Shown here in pieces: positions 47,034 through 57,160 of a stretch of 64,000 nucleotides of DNA. Position 1 is the first letter of the stretch. Each line of letters begins with the position of its first letter. Origin of the DNA: Candidatus Nitrotoga sp. LAW (GTDB taxonomy: Bacteria; Pseudomonadota; Gammaproteobacteria; Burkholderiales; Gallionellaceae); NCBI GenBank assembly GCA_003402315.1, contig QFXI01000004.1, forward strand, positions 26,916 to 90,915, given 5' to 3'. The notes under the pieces are model-generated. The model saw nothing but the letters and a program-made list of their open reading frames with translations. It did not search any database and was not told the DNA's origin. A program made the position numbers and the translations under genes.

Positions 47034-48365
47034 CTATGCCTGCGTCTTTTCAAACAACGCGATGGACTCGACATGGGAGGTGTGCGGAAACATGTTCATC
47101 ACGCCTGCGGCTTTTAGGTCATAACCCTTCTGATGCACTAATATCTCAGCATCACGCGCCAGCGTTGCGGGGTTACATGAGACATACACGATGCGAACCG
47201 GTGCCGCCGCATCAGTACCCAGCGCCTTGACCAGTTCAAACGCGCCGTCGCGTGGCGGGTCAATGAGCATTTTGTCGAAATGGCCTAACTGCGCCAATGC
47301 CGCTTCGTCTATCTCAAACAAATTCATCGCGCTGAATTGGGTGTTGCCCGTCAAGCCATTAAACGCGGCATTCTGCACGGCCCGCTGAACCAGCGCCGCG
47401 CTGCCTTCGATGCCCACTACCTGAGCACCACTGCGCGCAATGGGCAGCGTGAAGTTGCCCAATCCGCAGAATAAATCAGCGATGCGTTCATTCGGTTGAG
47501 GATTAAGTAAACGCATGGCACGGCTTACCATAACGCGATTCATATCAGCATTGACTTGGGTAAACTCGGTCGGTGCAAACGGCATGGTAATCCCGAACTC
47601 TGGCAGACTGTATGTCAGCGGCGGTGCGTCCAGCGGGTAAAACGGCACTGCAGTTTCCGGCCCTTTTGTTTGCAGCCAAAACTGTACCGCATAAGTATCG
47701 GCGAACCGTTTGATTGCCTCTTCGTCAGCCGGCGAAAGCGCCTGTAAAATGCGTAGTACCAGCACATCCACATGTTCGCCGACTGCCACTTCGATTTGCG
47801 GCAATATATCGCGAGTGGTAAAGCTTTCATTCAACTGCCCCAACAGTGGCAATAGCTTGGCAATTTTAGGTGTCAGGATTTCACAATGCTGCATATCCGC
47901 CACATAGCCGCCACGCTTTTCGCGGAAACCTACCAGTGTCTTGCCCTTCTTCAATACATGGCGCACCGAAAGCCGCGCCCGCTGTCGGTACCCCCACGGC
48001 TGCCCATAGATCGGCGGTAAAATAGTCTGCGCCTTAACCTTGCCGATATGCCACAGGTTATCTTCTAGAATGCGCTGCTTGGCGGCAACCTGTGCACGTG
48101 CATCCATATGCTGCATGGAACACCCTCCGCACACGCCAAAATGTTTACATTTCGGCTGGACGCGCATGAAAGTTGGCTTAATAACTTGGCCGAGTTGCGC
48201 TATCTCAAAGCTGGTTTTTTTACGATATGACGAATAGGTGACGTGCTCACCCGTCAATGCGCCTTCGATAAAAATTACTTTACCATCCGCATGCGCAATG
48301 CCGCGACCTTCGTAGTCAAGCGATTCAACAACAACGCTGTTTGCGTGTACGGATTTATCAGTCAT
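47034..48365 (-). CDS. rlmD: 23S rRNA (uracil-1939-C5)-methyltransferase RlmD
   Basis: AdoMet-dependent rRNA methyltransferase with an N-terminal TRAM domain ([20 protein letters not shown]) and an iron-sulfur cluster motif [16 protein letters not shown]. The C-terminal methyltransferase domain reads [20 protein letters not shown] and [16 protein letters not shown], followed by the catalytic [13 protein letters not shown] use ATG 48365, with GGAG close upstream, giving 443 residues; a longer frame to 48410 only runs into the VanZ-like gene. It directly follows that gene by one base. Confidence 0.94.
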   Translation of the reverse strand: MTDKSVHANSVVVESLDYEGRGIAHADGKVIFIEGALTGEHVTYSSYRKKTSFEIAQLGQVIKPTFMRVQPKCKHFGVCGGCSMQHMDARAQVAAKQRILEDNLWHIGKVKAQTILPPIYGQPWGYRQRARLSVRHVLKKGKTLVGFREKRGGYVADMQHCEILTPKIAKLLPLLGQLNESFTTRDILPQIEVAVGEHVDVLVLRILQALSPADEEAIKRFADTYAVQFWLQTKGPETAVPFYPLDAPPLTYSLPEFGITMPFAPTEFTQVNADMNRVMVSRAMRLLNPQPNERIADLFCGLGNFTLPIARSGAQVVGIEGSAALVQRAVQNAAFNGLTGNTQFSAMNLFEIDEAALAQLGHFDKMLIDPPRDGAFELVKALGTDAAAPVRIVYVSCNPATLARDAEILVHQKGYDLKAAGVMNMFPHTSHVESIALFEKTQA

Positions 48366-48366
48366 C

Positions 48367-48753
48367 TCACTCCGCAATTTTAAAAAATTTAGTTTCCAGC
48401 ATGATACCAATCCGCCCCATACCCATGTTTATAAAAATAAAGCTCAATAGCACGCCAGCACCATTTGCTAACATATCGACATAATCAAAAACTCGGTAAG
48501 CGGTCATGCGCTGCAAATATTCTATTCCGACACCCAAGGTAACCAACATCCCCGCTATGAAAATACGTGGCGCCCGTTGTTGATAGACCTGGCAGAACCA
48601 TAGCATCAAAAAACTGTATGCCAGTGCATGCTCCAGCTTGTCAGCATTTAAAAAATGCATCGGTTCCGGTGGATGAGGTGTGAGTGAAAGATACATAACC
48701 GTGGCAACCCAACCCGCTCCCAGCACAAGCCAGATCCGACGAAGCTTGGACAT
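48367..48753 (-). CDS. VanZ-like membrane protein
   Basis: A 128-residue membrane protein with four helices. The VanZ family pattern is clear: [14 protein letters not shown], then the acidic HxLxK-type region [40 protein letters not shown] and a C-terminal [14 protein letters not shown] helix. The role in Gram-negatives is unknown. ATG 48753 overlaps the end of the exonuclease gene by a few bases, so the two share a transcript together with rlmD. Confidence 0.75.
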   Translation of the reverse strand: MSKLRRIWLVLGAGWVATVMYLSLTPHPPEPMHFLNADKLEHALAYSFLMLWFCQVYQQRAPRIFIAGMLVTLGVGIEYLQRMTAYRVFDYVDMLANGAGVLLSFIFINMGMGRIGIMLETKFFKIAE

Positions 48754-48755
48754 GG

Positions 48756-49541
48756 TTATAGTTTTACGGTTGGCCAAGCAGCGAGATATTCCATCCAGTG
48801 CGGTTCGGGGGATTTACTCAAAGTATTGCGCACCAATTCACATTCCTGTTCATAATGAGCATGTGTGAATTGACCACGCATCAACTGGAAGCGCGCATAG
48901 ACCAAATAAGTATTTACCACATCGGTCTCACAGTAATTGCGGATTTCATTCAGTTTGCCCTGCTGATAAGCCTCCCACACTTTGCTACCGTCCATACCCA
49001 GTTTGCCGGGAAAACCGATTAGCTTAGCCAGATCGTCCAACGGAGCATTGGCGCGGCCTGTATACAATGCAAGCAAGTCCATCAAATCAAGATGCCGGGA
49101 ATGATAACGGCTGATGTAGTTATTCCACTTAAAATCTTTGTCATCCTCTCCCATATCCCAATAGCATGCGCACTGAACACCGTGAATCAAGCCACGGTAG
49201 TGCAGCACGGGCAGGTCAAAGCCACCGCCGTTCCATGACACTAATTGCGGGGTATATTTGTCAATGCCGTCAAAAAAACGTTGAATGAGTGCGCCCTCGC
49301 TGTCTTCCAGCCCGCCCAACGACCACACGCGGAAATTGTCGCCCTCGCGCAATGCGCACGAAATAGCCACCACGCGATGCAAATGATGTTGCAAAAAATC
49401 ACTGCCTGTCTTTTGGCGGCGCATCTGAAAGGCCATCTCCGCCACATCTTTATCGTTCACCTGTGCATCAAGTCCATACAGAGTCCGAAGTCCGGCAACA
49501 TCAGGAATAGTTTCGATATCAAAAACAAGAACAGGAGCCAT
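48756..49541 (-). CDS. PolB-like 3'-5' exonuclease
   Basis: Predicted 3'-5' exonuclease of the DnaQ/PolB exonuclease superfamily (pfam DNA_pol_B_exo2), 261 residues. Exo I motif PVLVFDIETIPDVAGL (Asp-Glu) lies at the N-terminus, Exo II is in QLVSWNGGGFDLPVLHYR, and Exo III-like NEIRNYCETDVVNTYLVYAR comes near the end. It probably acts in DNA repair. I choose ATG 49541; a TTG three codons earlier is in frame. Confidence 0.85.
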   Translation of the reverse strand: MAPVLVFDIETIPDVAGLRTLYGLDAQVNDKDVAEMAFQMRRQKTGSDFLQHHLHRVVAISCALREGDNFRVWSLGGLEDSEGALIQRFFDGIDKYTPQLVSWNGGGFDLPVLHYRGLIHGVQCACYWDMGEDDKDFKWNNYISRYHSRHLDLMDLLALYTGRANAPLDDLAKLIGFPGKLGMDGSKVWEAYQQGKLNEIRNYCETDVVNTYLVYARFQLMRGQFTHAHYEQECELVRNTLSKSPEPHWMEYLAAWPTVKL

Positions 49542-49629
49542 TAACGCCAATAGTATTGTAAAGTTGAAATGAATGAAGGCATTAAAAAACTCCCGGAATT
49601 ATAAAATTAACTTCTCTAGCTCTAAGCAG

Positions 49630-50046
49630 TCACTTTTTTGACCAACCGCCGCCACTCTGTACCCACCAACCCGCTTGGGCACGCTGTATCCAGCGTTGCG
49701 CAAATGTATTGCGGATATCACCTTCCCACTCGGGATGTGCGTTAGCGCGCGCAATCTCGGCATACAACGACTTACGGTCCTGATTTTCCGCTGCAACCAG
49801 CCCATTGACCTTTTGGCGTGCGGCCAGTGGAACTATGTTTGCATCGCGTAAGGCAACCATACCATCAGAAGTTAACCCGACCGCGCCGTTGGCATAAAAC
49901 TCTGCCAATTGTGCATGACGCGTCTGCATGGACTGTTTTAAAGCGCTAACGCCAGGTGTATTAATTTCGATGTTTACCTGTGCCGATGCAACCGCAGAAA
50001 CACACAGTACAAACAACGCAAAACAAAATTTAATTAAGTTATTCAT
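49630..50046 (-). CDS. ydbL: YdbL family (DUF1318) periplasmic protein
   Basis: A 138-residue exported protein with Sec signal MNNLIKFCFALFVLCVSAVASA, cleaved before QVNIEI. The DUF1318 core includes MQTRHAQLAEFYANGAVGLT, NIVPLAARQKVNGLVAAENQ, DRKSLYAEIARANAHPEWEG. It is the third gene of the ydbH-ynbE-ydbL set; in Escherichia coli YdbL modulates the YdbH-YnbE intermembrane bridge for phospholipid transport. The start overlaps the ynbE stop (ATGA) and has AGGAG upstream. Confidence 0.85.
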   Translation of the reverse strand: MNNLIKFCFALFVLCVSAVASAQVNIEINTPGVSALKQSMQTRHAQLAEFYANGAVGLTSDGMVALRDANIVPLAARQKVNGLVAAENQDRKSLYAEIARANAHPEWEGDIRNTFAQRWIQRAQAGWWVQSGGGWSKK

Positions 50047-50252
50047 ATTGCTTTCTCCTTTTTTGCATCAGATGTAACGGGCAGGGATTTATCAGGTTTC
50101 GGGGTTGTAGCAGATTTATCGGTTTGCCAAACTTCGTCGATTATTTTGTCAGCTGCCTTTTCTGCTGCTGCGGCAGGGAAATAAATATTGATGGTAACGC
50201 AGGCGCTCAGTGCCATGCCCGCCAAAGGTAGTACGGTCCAAATTTTTTTCAT
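50043..50252 (-). CDS. ynbE: YnbE family lipoprotein
   Basis: A 69-residue outer-membrane lipoprotein. The lipobox is Leu-Ser-Ala-Cys (MKKIWTVLPLAGMALSAC), followed by VTINIYFPAAAAEKAADKII, the YnbE signature. In Escherichia coli it oligomerises with the AsmA-like YdbH to span the periplasm. The C-terminal extension (Lys/Pro/Thr-rich, residues 45-69) is longer than the core. The ATG has AGGAGG six bases upstream. It lies 12 bases after ydbH. Confidence 0.85.
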   Translation of the reverse strand: MKKIWTVLPLAGMALSACVTINIYFPAAAAEKAADKIIDEVWQTDKSATTPKPDKSLPVTSDAKKEKAI

Positions 50253-50264
50253 TGTGCCCCTCCT

Positions 50265-52280
50265 TTATTTGATCACTGCCTTATTGTCCTGCAATACCCG
50301 TTTCAAGCGGGTTATCAGTTCACCCCAATCTACTTTGCGATTGTAGCCCATCACAGTGATGGCGGGAATGCCGCCACCTTTTACGATCGTATAAGCATTG
50401 CCATTGTCTTCCGCCCCTGCCATCGTGCATATGTCATTGTGCAGCGCACAACTCAGTCCGATGCGCTCATAGCCGAAGTTCTCAAAGATGCGGAGGAAAC
50501 TGCGCTGCAAGGCAGCAACTCCGCCTGCGCCACCCAGCGAAGAAATATTTTCTACTGCTTTTTGGCTGATTTTTTTACGATACTTTCCGGGACTACTTGC
50601 CAATTTGGCATCAAAACGCACCGGAAGCCAGTTCACCAGTTCGAGATTATTCACTCCCAAATCAATACGCCCCTGAATATTGCCGAAAGAAAACGTGCGC
50701 GTGAGCAGGTCAAGATCCAGCTCACGCATGTCCAAATTACCTGACAGACGAGGTGCGCGACCAAAGGGATCAAACAGCTCCAAGTGGTTTGCCAGCACCG
50801 TGCCATCAAATACCCGAAACAATAAGGTACCATCCACCTTGAGTAATTTGTCCTGGTAACTTACTTTGGGGATAGAGCCTGACAGTGAACCGTGCATTTC
50901 AGGCCAATGCAATGCGGTGCTGAGCTTCTGCATGGAAATCGACGTCAGCGTGCTGGAAAAACTCCACTGCCACGTATCATTTACATTATACAGATGGAAA
51001 TCGTTCACTTTTAACTTGCCGTCAAGTATGGGTAATGTGGCTGTTGGCAGCATGAAATTATTCCCGCGCATCTGTATTTGCCATTGCGTTGCGCCCAGCG
51101 GCAATCCCATCAATTCACCGTCGGCAAAAGCCACATGCGCCATACTCTGCGCTTGTGCATGCCACGGAATGTCCGCATTAATACCGTGTAGGGCAAATCG
51201 TTTCTCACCATCCACTACAGCTACGTCGCGCAACTTAATCAGCAATGCTTGTGTAGCGCCATCGCGGTATTGCCAATCCACATCAACATGCCCTTTCAGC
51301 TCTGTTGCTGATAAAGCGCTCTTTTCCAGAAATGGTTTAGCATAATCAGCAAAGCCATCCACCAGCGACAAATTTTCTCCAATCAAACGGCCTTCCAATA
51401 AATTGCTTTTCTTAACGTCCCACAGTGCTTGCATCTCAACCTTGCCTACCCCCGGCAAATTGACTACAGCCTGGGTTACTTTTAGCTGTATATTGTCCCA
51501 CTGGCCAGAGGCCCGAAACGTATGCCCGCCACGCAAATACAACGGTTGCCAGAATAGTTCACCACCCTGCCAATCGAGTGCGCCACGCCAATTCCATGTT
51601 TGGCCTGTACGAGCAGCATCTACATGCAGCGTACCTTGCAATTTTTCGGCAGCATGCAAACCGCTCGTATCCGCAGCGGCTAAATCGGTCAACCGCAAAT
51701 CAGCGTTAATCTGGCTTACCCCCGCTTTATCACCATGTACCACCAAGGTGCCATTCAGGGCACCCTGTGTAGGCAATGGCCCATTCGGTGGAAGCAAACT
51801 TGCCAGACGCTTACCTTGCGCGTTGCGCAATAGTACTGTGGCACGCCACGGCTGCGCGCGGAAATCAGCGTTTACCTGCCACAACTCATTAGCTTTAGCG
51901 GTAAGCCGCAATTCCAACCGTTGCGAGGCAAATTCGTAACTAAACGTGAATGGCAAGTCTGAAATCGCATCCAGCTTACCTTTATGGCATGTCACGCGAG
52001 CTGAACTAAGCAAAAATTCCGAACAGTGCACGTGTACCTTACGCCATATTTTTTCCGCCATATGCAATTCGTCTATGCTAAATTCTGCCGAACCCTCTTG
52101 CGCCAATACCACTTTAATTCCGCGTGCAGCAAAGCTCGGTGCAGCAACGTCTGCCACGTTTAATGTAATTTGCACGGCATAAAGCGGCGCAGACAAAAAT
52201 AACGGACAAAAACTTAACAAGCCGAATAGGCAGCCATTTAACAGGCGGTTTATGGTATAAATAATTGTCTTGTTAAACAT
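50265..52280 (-). CDS. ydbH: AsmA-like intermembrane lipid transport protein YdbH
   Basis: Large periplasmic protein (671 residues) anchored by an N-terminal helix (RLLNGCLFGLLSFCPLFLS). The body is made of repeated beta-strand units, as in TamB/YhdP/YdbH proteins. The C-terminal segment GRIDLGVNNLELVNWLPVRF, GAGGVAALQRSFLRIFENFG, YERIGLSCALHNDICTM is diagnostic for YdbH. It takes part in moving phospholipids between the membranes together with YnbE and YdbL, the next two genes. Start ATG 52280; TTG 52292 is an alternative. Confidence 0.85.
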   Translation of the reverse strand: MFNKTIIYTINRLLNGCLFGLLSFCPLFLSAPLYAVQITLNVADVAAPSFAARGIKVVLAQEGSAEFSIDELHMAEKIWRKVHVHCSEFLLSSARVTCHKGKLDAISDLPFTFSYEFASQRLELRLTAKANELWQVNADFRAQPWRATVLLRNAQGKRLASLLPPNGPLPTQGALNGTLVVHGDKAGVSQINADLRLTDLAAADTSGLHAAEKLQGTLHVDAARTGQTWNWRGALDWQGGELFWQPLYLRGGHTFRASGQWDNIQLKVTQAVVNLPGVGKVEMQALWDVKKSNLLEGRLIGENLSLVDGFADYAKPFLEKSALSATELKGHVDVDWQYRDGATQALLIKLRDVAVVDGEKRFALHGINADIPWHAQAQSMAHVAFADGELMGLPLGATQWQIQMRGNNFMLPTATLPILDGKLKVNDFHLYNVNDTWQWSFSSTLTSISMQKLSTALHWPEMHGSLSGSIPKVSYQDKLLKVDGTLLFRVFDGTVLANHLELFDPFGRAPRLSGNLDMRELDLDLLTRTFSFGNIQGRIDLGVNNLELVNWLPVRFDAKLASSPGKYRKKISQKAVENISSLGGAGGVAALQRSFLRIFENFGYERIGLSCALHNDICTMAGAEDNGNAYTIVKGGGIPAITVMGYNRKVDWGELITRLKRVLQDNKAVIK

Positions 52281-52354
52281 ATAACCGCTCAATTTTATGA
52301 TACTGAACCATACTTCATTTCTGCTAGACCAGTTTCATCAACCATAATTCTGAT

Positions 52355-52786
52355 ATGAGATTTTTTTCCGCGCTATCCCTGCTCTGCTTGTTTGTCCTGA
52401 AACCCGCTTGGGGCGAAAATATTTCACTAAAGATTGGCAAACACAATATTCATGCCGAAATTGCTAATACCCCGCAAAGCCGCGAACGGGGACTGATGCA
52501 GCGTGGTCGTCTATGCGCTAATTGCGGCATGTTGTTTATTTTTGAAAAAGCTGACAGGTATAGCTTTTGGATGAAAAATACGCCACTGCCGCTAAGCATT
52601 GCCTTCATCGCCGTCGATGGCGCCATTCTCAATATTGAGGAAATGCAGCCTAACACTCTAGATACGCACGATGCCCAAGGGGATGCATTGTATGCGCTAG
52701 AAATGAATAGTGGTTGGTTTACCCGGAATGGCATCAAGCGAGGAGTAACGGTCCAAGGATTAAGGCGAGCTCCCGTAGGGCATTAA
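52355..52786 (+). CDS. DUF192 exported protein
   Basis: A 143-residue exported protein: signal peptide MRFFSALSLLCLFVLKPAWG, then KIGKHNIHAEIANTPQSRER, GLMQRGRLCANCGMLFIFEK, FWMKNTPLPLSIAFIAVDG, typical of the DUF192 family. The function is unknown; several members are extracellular or periplasmic. It is divergent from ydbH and ends at a bidirectional terminator shared with sodB. Confidence 0.85.
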   Translation: MRFFSALSLLCLFVLKPAWGENISLKIGKHNIHAEIANTPQSRERGLMQRGRLCANCGMLFIFEKADRYSFWMKNTPLPLSIAFIAVDGAILNIEEMQPNTLDTHDAQGDALYALEMNSGWFTRNGIKRGVTVQGLRRAPVGH

Positions 52787-52803
52787 TTTTGTTGAACTGC
52801 CAT

Positions 52804-52833
52804 AAAAAATCCCGGCGAATCCCGGGATTTTTT
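52804..52833. terminator. Bidirectional intrinsic terminator
   Basis: ATCCCGG (52809-52815) pairs with CCGGGAT (52822-52828), loop CGAATC, with an A run before and a T run after, so it works in both directions for the convergent DUF192 and sodB genes. Confidence 0.8.
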
Positions 52834-52860
52834 ATTTTGCGCAAGCTTGACCCGCAAAAA

Positions 52861-53439
52861 TTACGCGTAATTCTTCGCTACAAAATCCCAATTAACCAAA
52901 CCCCAAAAAGTTTCGACATACTTGGCGCGGGCATTGCGGTAATCAATATAGTAGGCGTGTTCCCATACGTCACAAGTCAACAAAGGTTTGTCTGTGCCAG
53001 ACAAGGGGGTAGCTGCATTACTGGTATTAACGATATCCAGCGAGCCATCGGCTTTTTTCACCAGCCATGTCCAACCAGAGCCAAAATTGCCCACGCAAGA
53101 AGCTGAAAATGCTTTTTTAAAATCTTCGAAACTGCCCCATTTTTTGTTAATACCCTCCGCCAGCGCTCCACTGGGTACACCGCCACCGTTAGGCTTCAAA
53201 CCATTCCAATAAAAGGTATGGTTCCACACTTGGGCGGCATTGTTGAAAATACCGCCACTGGATTTTTTGACAAGCTCTTCCAGTGTTGCGTTCTCAAATT
53301 CAGTCCCTTTAATCAGGTTATTGAGATTGGTCACGTAAGTTTGATGATGTTTTCCATAGTGATATTCCAAAGTTTCTTTGGAAATGTGCGGCGCCAGTGC
53401 ATCCATCGCATAAGGTAGTGCGGGTAACGTATGTTCCAT
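52861..53439 (-). CDS. sodB: Iron superoxide dismutase
   Basis: Cytosolic superoxide dismutase, 192 residues. Metal ligands: His in [15 protein letters not shown], His in [14 protein letters not shown], and Asp/His in [16 protein letters not shown]. The residues around the active site (FGSGWTWLV and the GGG stretch) favour the iron type, but Fe versus Mn cannot be settled by eye. Start ATG 53439 has GAGGAG upstream. It matters for iron- and oxygen-exposed lifestyles. Confidence 0.93.
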   Translation of the reverse strand: MEHTLPALPYAMDALAPHISKETLEYHYGKHHQTYVTNLNNLIKGTEFENATLEELVKKSSGGIFNNAAQVWNHTFYWNGLKPNGGGVPSGALAEGINKKWGSFEDFKKAFSASCVGNFGSGWTWLVKKADGSLDIVNTSNAATPLSGTDKPLLTCDVWEHAYYIDYRNARAKYVETFWGLVNWDFVAKNYA

Positions 53440-53560
53440 CTGGTTCTCCTCAATTTAAGTTTCAAGTAGTTCAAAATTACAGCCGAATAACAGTCCTTGG
53501 GCTAAAAAATCGGCATCATTTAAAGACTGGTGCGATTTCACCCATTCTTGCTAACAAAAC

Positions 53561-55225
53561 TCACCGACTAATCGGTTTGTATCGAATTCGCTTAGGCTTC
53601 GCGCCTTCCTCACCCAAACGCTTCTTTTTATCCGCTTCATATTCCTGATAATTGCCATCAAAAAATGTGACCTGCGAGTTGCCTTCAAAGGCGAGGATAT
53701 GAGTCGCTATACGATCCAGAAACCAGCGATCATGCGAGATAACCAGTACGCAACCAGCAAATTCCAGCAGCGCATCTTCAAGCGCACGCAAAGTTTCTAC
53801 GTCGAGGTCATTGGAGGGTTCATCCAGCAACAGGACATTACCACCCGAAATAAGGGTTTTCGCCATGTGCAGCCGTCCGCGTTCGCCACCTGAAAGATTA
53901 CCGACCAGCTTTTGCTGGTCTGCACCCTTGAAATTAAAGCGGCCAATATAGGCACGCGATGGCGTCTCAAATTTGCCCACGGTGAGGATGTCATTACCGC
54001 CGGAAATAACATCAAACACGGTCTTATCGCTCTCCAGCGCATCGCGCGATTGATCTACATGCGAAATTTTAACTGTTGATCCGATTTTTATTTCGCCAGA
54101 ATCCGGTTTTTCTGTCCCAGTTAACATGCGGAATAACGTTGACTTACCCGCGCCGTTGGGACCAATAATGCCGACGATAGCACCGGGCGGAATTTTGAAG
54201 CTGAGATTGTCAATCAGCAATCGGTCACCATACGCTTTAGAAACATTGTTAAACTCTATAACTTCATTGCCCAACCTATCCGCCACGGGAATAAAAATTT
54301 CCTGGGTTTCGTTGCGCTTTTGATATTCCTGCGAATTTAATTCTTCAAAGCGGGCGATACGCGCTTTTGATTTTGCCTGCCGTCCCTTTGGATTCTGGCG
54401 CACCCATTCCAGCTCTTTGCTTAGCGCTTTTTGGCGTGCGGACTCAGAAGATTCTTCTTGTTTGAGTCTTGCTCCTTTCTGCTCTAGCCAACTTGAATAG
54501 TTTCCTTTCCACGGAATGCCGTGGCCACGATCGAGTTCTAAAATCCACTCAGCGGCATTGTCAAGGAAGTAGCGATCATGTGTTACCGCCACCACGGTGC
54601 CAGGGAAGCGCAATAGAAATTGCTCCAGCCATTCTACCGATTCGGCATCTAAATGATTGGTCGGCTCATCCAGCAACAACATATCCGGCTTCGACAGCAA
54701 CAGCTTGCACAGCGCAACACGACGTTTCTCTCCACCAGAGAGATTTTTGATCACGGCATCCCACTCGGGCAGACGCAATGCATCGGCGGCAATTTCCATT
54801 TGTTGATCCACATTTCCGTCACTGGCAGCGATGATGGCTTCAAGTCGCGCCTGCTCGGCGGCCAACGCATCAAAGTCGGCATCAGGATCGGCATAGGCGG
54901 CATACACCTCATCCAATTTTTTCTGCGCGCTGAACACCTCGCCCAGCCCTTCCTGCACTGCTTCACGCACGGTCTGTTCCGGGTTAAGTTGTGGCTCTTG
55001 CGGCAGATAGCCAATATTCAAGTTCGGCATCGGAATGGCTTCGCCTTCAAAATCCTTATCCACTCCAGCCATGATCTTCAGCACGGTGGATTTGCCCGAG
55101 CCATTCAGTCCAAGCAGGCCAATCTTGGCACCAGGGAAAAAGCTGAGGGAAATATCCTTGAGAATTTGACGTTTGGGCGGAACGATCTTGCCCACGCGGT
55201 TCATCGTAAAAACGTATTGGGCCAT
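53561..55225 (-). CDS. ettA: Energy-dependent translational throttle protein EttA (ABC-F)
   Basis: ABC-F ATPase binding the ribosomal E site and regulating the first elongation steps by ATP/ADP. Two ABC domains: Walker A GLNGSGKSTVLKIMAG and GPNGAGKSTLFRMLTG, signatures NLSGGEKRRVALCKLLLS and NLSGGERGRLHMAKTLIS, Walker B LLLDEPTNHLD and LLLDEPSNDLD. The linker ESARQKALSKELEWVRQNPK and the ending RIRYKPISR are EttA-specific. 554 residues, normal. Confidence 0.96.
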   Translation of the reverse strand: MAQYVFTMNRVGKIVPPKRQILKDISLSFFPGAKIGLLGLNGSGKSTVLKIMAGVDKDFEGEAIPMPNLNIGYLPQEPQLNPEQTVREAVQEGLGEVFSAQKKLDEVYAAYADPDADFDALAAEQARLEAIIAASDGNVDQQMEIAADALRLPEWDAVIKNLSGGEKRRVALCKLLLSKPDMLLLDEPTNHLDAESVEWLEQFLLRFPGTVVAVTHDRYFLDNAAEWILELDRGHGIPWKGNYSSWLEQKGARLKQEESSESARQKALSKELEWVRQNPKGRQAKSKARIARFEELNSQEYQKRNETQEIFIPVADRLGNEVIEFNNVSKAYGDRLLIDNLSFKIPPGAIVGIIGPNGAGKSTLFRMLTGTEKPDSGEIKIGSTVKISHVDQSRDALESDKTVFDVISGGNDILTVGKFETPSRAYIGRFNFKGADQQKLVGNLSGGERGRLHMAKTLISGGNVLLLDEPSNDLDVETLRALEDALLEFAGCVLVISHDRWFLDRIATHILAFEGNSQVTFFDGNYQEYEADKKKRLGEEGAKPKRIRYKPISR

Positions 55226-56050
55226 AGTGTCTGTTGTGTATCGAATTATTAATGAAAGGTGTGCAAGCTTACCCCAAGACCTTAAATTTTGGGAGTATTA
55301 AAGGGCGAAAAGAGAAAGACGCATATTGAATTTTACCGATTTTTTATTTTCTAATAGGTAAAGTACATGCTGCTAGTTACTTATTAAGTCGCAAGCTAAT
55401 TAAGCCCTTCAATATTGGGTTAGTAATTTGCGAAGATCAGTCGGCAATAATCGAATCAAACGGGTTACGCAGCAAAAAATAGGCCGCCACTTTTTTGAGT
55501 AATTCGCGTGCTATCTTGATTGAGACTATTTCGTACTTGATATATTTTACTTTACTCCTGACTCAGCCAGCGACTTCTGATTTTTGTTCATGTCGTCCAA
55601 CCCGCCACAGTAAGCCTTGTTAATCCAGTTATCGGTTCCCTCCCGGTAGGAACAGCCGCTTTGCCACTTAGGTATTGGCATAATTTATGTGATATTTGGG
55701 GAAGCTGTTTGATACTACCGAACTAAATCTTTACAAATAGAAGCCGTTACTCAAGATCAAGTAAGTTGGCTTTCGGCATGTATAAAATCGACGTGGCATT
55801 GTTTAGGATCAATAAACACGATAAATATATGTGTAATTGTATCCAGCTTATTGAATATGTACGTTTTATATAAGTGTGCCGAGCAAAGAAAAAGTTATTT
55901 CAAGCAGTACATTCGCTCAATCTCTAAATTAGACCACTTAATATAGGCATCCAATGAATAATGAAGCCCTCGGTATGCTTCTAAAATGTATATCACTTAC
56001 ATAACAAGTGTGTAAAGCCATATTTTAAGGATAGGAATCGACGAGGACTT
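55226..56050. other. Long intergenic stretch between ettA and the HD-GYP regulator
   Basis: 825 bases without a confident gene. Minus-strand coding-like pieces are at 55547-55681 (44 codons, listed separately) and 55437-55550 (VKYIKYEIVSIKIARELLKK, VAAYFLLRNPFDSIIAD before TGA), suggesting decayed genes. The last 200 bases are AT-rich and should hold the promoter of the signalling operon. Confidence 0.5.
55547..55681 (-). CDS. Candidate 44-residue Cys-containing frame
   Basis: The frame MPIPKWQSGCSYREGTDNWI, NKAYCGGLDDMNKNQKSLAE, SGVK is protein-like in composition with two Cys, but no ribosome binding site precedes ATG 55681. A fragment of a larger lost gene or a short peptide are both possible. 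I do not recognise it. Confidence 0.3.
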   Translation of the reverse strand: MPIPKWQSGCSYREGTDNWINKAYCGGLDDMNKNQKSLAESGVK

Positions 56051-57094
56051 ATGCGTATTTTAATTATTGATGACGTACAGATCAACATTACGTTGTTACA
56101 GCATCTCATCAAAAAAATTCCAGAATGTGAATCTGTTGCTTTTACCGATCCTTGCATGGCAATGGATTGGTGTAAGGATAATGAGCCAGATCTTGTTGTG
56201 GTTGATTATATGATGCTGCAGATGGACGGTATTGAGTTTACCCGACAATTTCGTAGTTTTAAGAACTACGAGACGATTCCTGTCTTAATGGTCACGGCCA
56301 ACCATGAGATTAGTGTGCGGCACGATGCATTAAATAGTGGGGTAACCGATTTTCTTAATAAACCATTAGACACTATCGAATTCATGGCGCGTACCAAAAA
56401 TATGCTTGAATTGCGGAAAATCCATAAATATATTACCGAGCGTTCTGAATGGTTAGCGGAGGGAATACGCAAAGCCACGTCCGAGATTGTAGCCCGTGAA
56501 CGGGAGACTATTATTTGTCTCGCCCGTGCAGCTGAGTACCGTGATCCAGAGACAGGAGCGCACATACTACGCATGGCACATTACTCGAAACATATTGCCC
56601 GGAATCTCGGATTGCCTTTAGATCAGCAGGAGTTGCTGCTGGAAGCCGCACCAATGCATGACATTGGCAAGGTTGGCACACCTGATTCAATCCTGCTCAA
56701 GCCAGGCAAATTAACTGTTGAAGAGTTCACCATCATGAAACAGCATGCAGCGATTGGTTATAAGGTACTTAGTACCGGTAATTCGCACATACTCAAGGCT
56801 GCAGCAATAATCGCCCTTTCCCATCACGAAAAATTCGATGGTAGTGGTTATCCGAGCGGTCTGTCAGGCAATGATATTCCATTGTTCGGGCGCATTGTGG
56901 CAATCGCAGACGTTTTCGATGCATTGACCTCTGAACGTCCGTATAAAAAAGCTTGGAGTATCGAACGGGCAACACAAATGATTCGTGATTGTGCAGGACA
57001 GCATTTTGATGTGAACTGCGTCAATGCTTTTTTCACCGATTTTGATGAAGTACTGAAAATCAAGAATACATTCGTAGACGACAAATACCATTGA
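56051..57094 (+). CDS. Response regulator with HD-GYP c-di-GMP phosphodiesterase domain
   Basis: Two-component output protein of 347 residues. The receiver domain (1-120) has the acid pair Asp7/Asp8 and phospho-acceptor Asp52 in LVVVDYMMLQMDG. The HD-GYP domain (about 150-335) has GAHILRMAHYSKHIARNLGL, HDIGK and ALSHHEKFDGSGYPSGLSG, i.e. all metal and substrate residues, so an active c-di-GMP hydrolase is expected. GAGG lies before the ATG. It begins the cluster that continues with two FIST proteins and a hybrid kinase, its likely phosphodonor. Confidence 0.9.
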   Translation: MRILIIDDVQINITLLQHLIKKIPECESVAFTDPCMAMDWCKDNEPDLVVVDYMMLQMDGIEFTRQFRSFKNYETIPVLMVTANHEISVRHDALNSGVTDFLNKPLDTIEFMARTKNMLELRKIHKYITERSEWLAEGIRKATSEIVARERETIICLARAAEYRDPETGAHILRMAHYSKHIARNLGLPLDQQELLLEAAPMHDIGKVGTPDSILLKPGKLTVEEFTIMKQHAAIGYKVLSTGNSHILKAAAIIALSHHEKFDGSGYPSGLSGNDIPLFGRIVAIADVFDALTSERPYKKAWSIERATQMIRDCAGQHFDVNCVNAFFTDFDEVLKIKNTFVDDKYH

Positions 57095-57160
57095 GTTTAG
57101 AGGTTGCACTTTAGCCTGATGAATTTAGTTTTAATATGGTGATAGTAGGAGGTATTTGAT

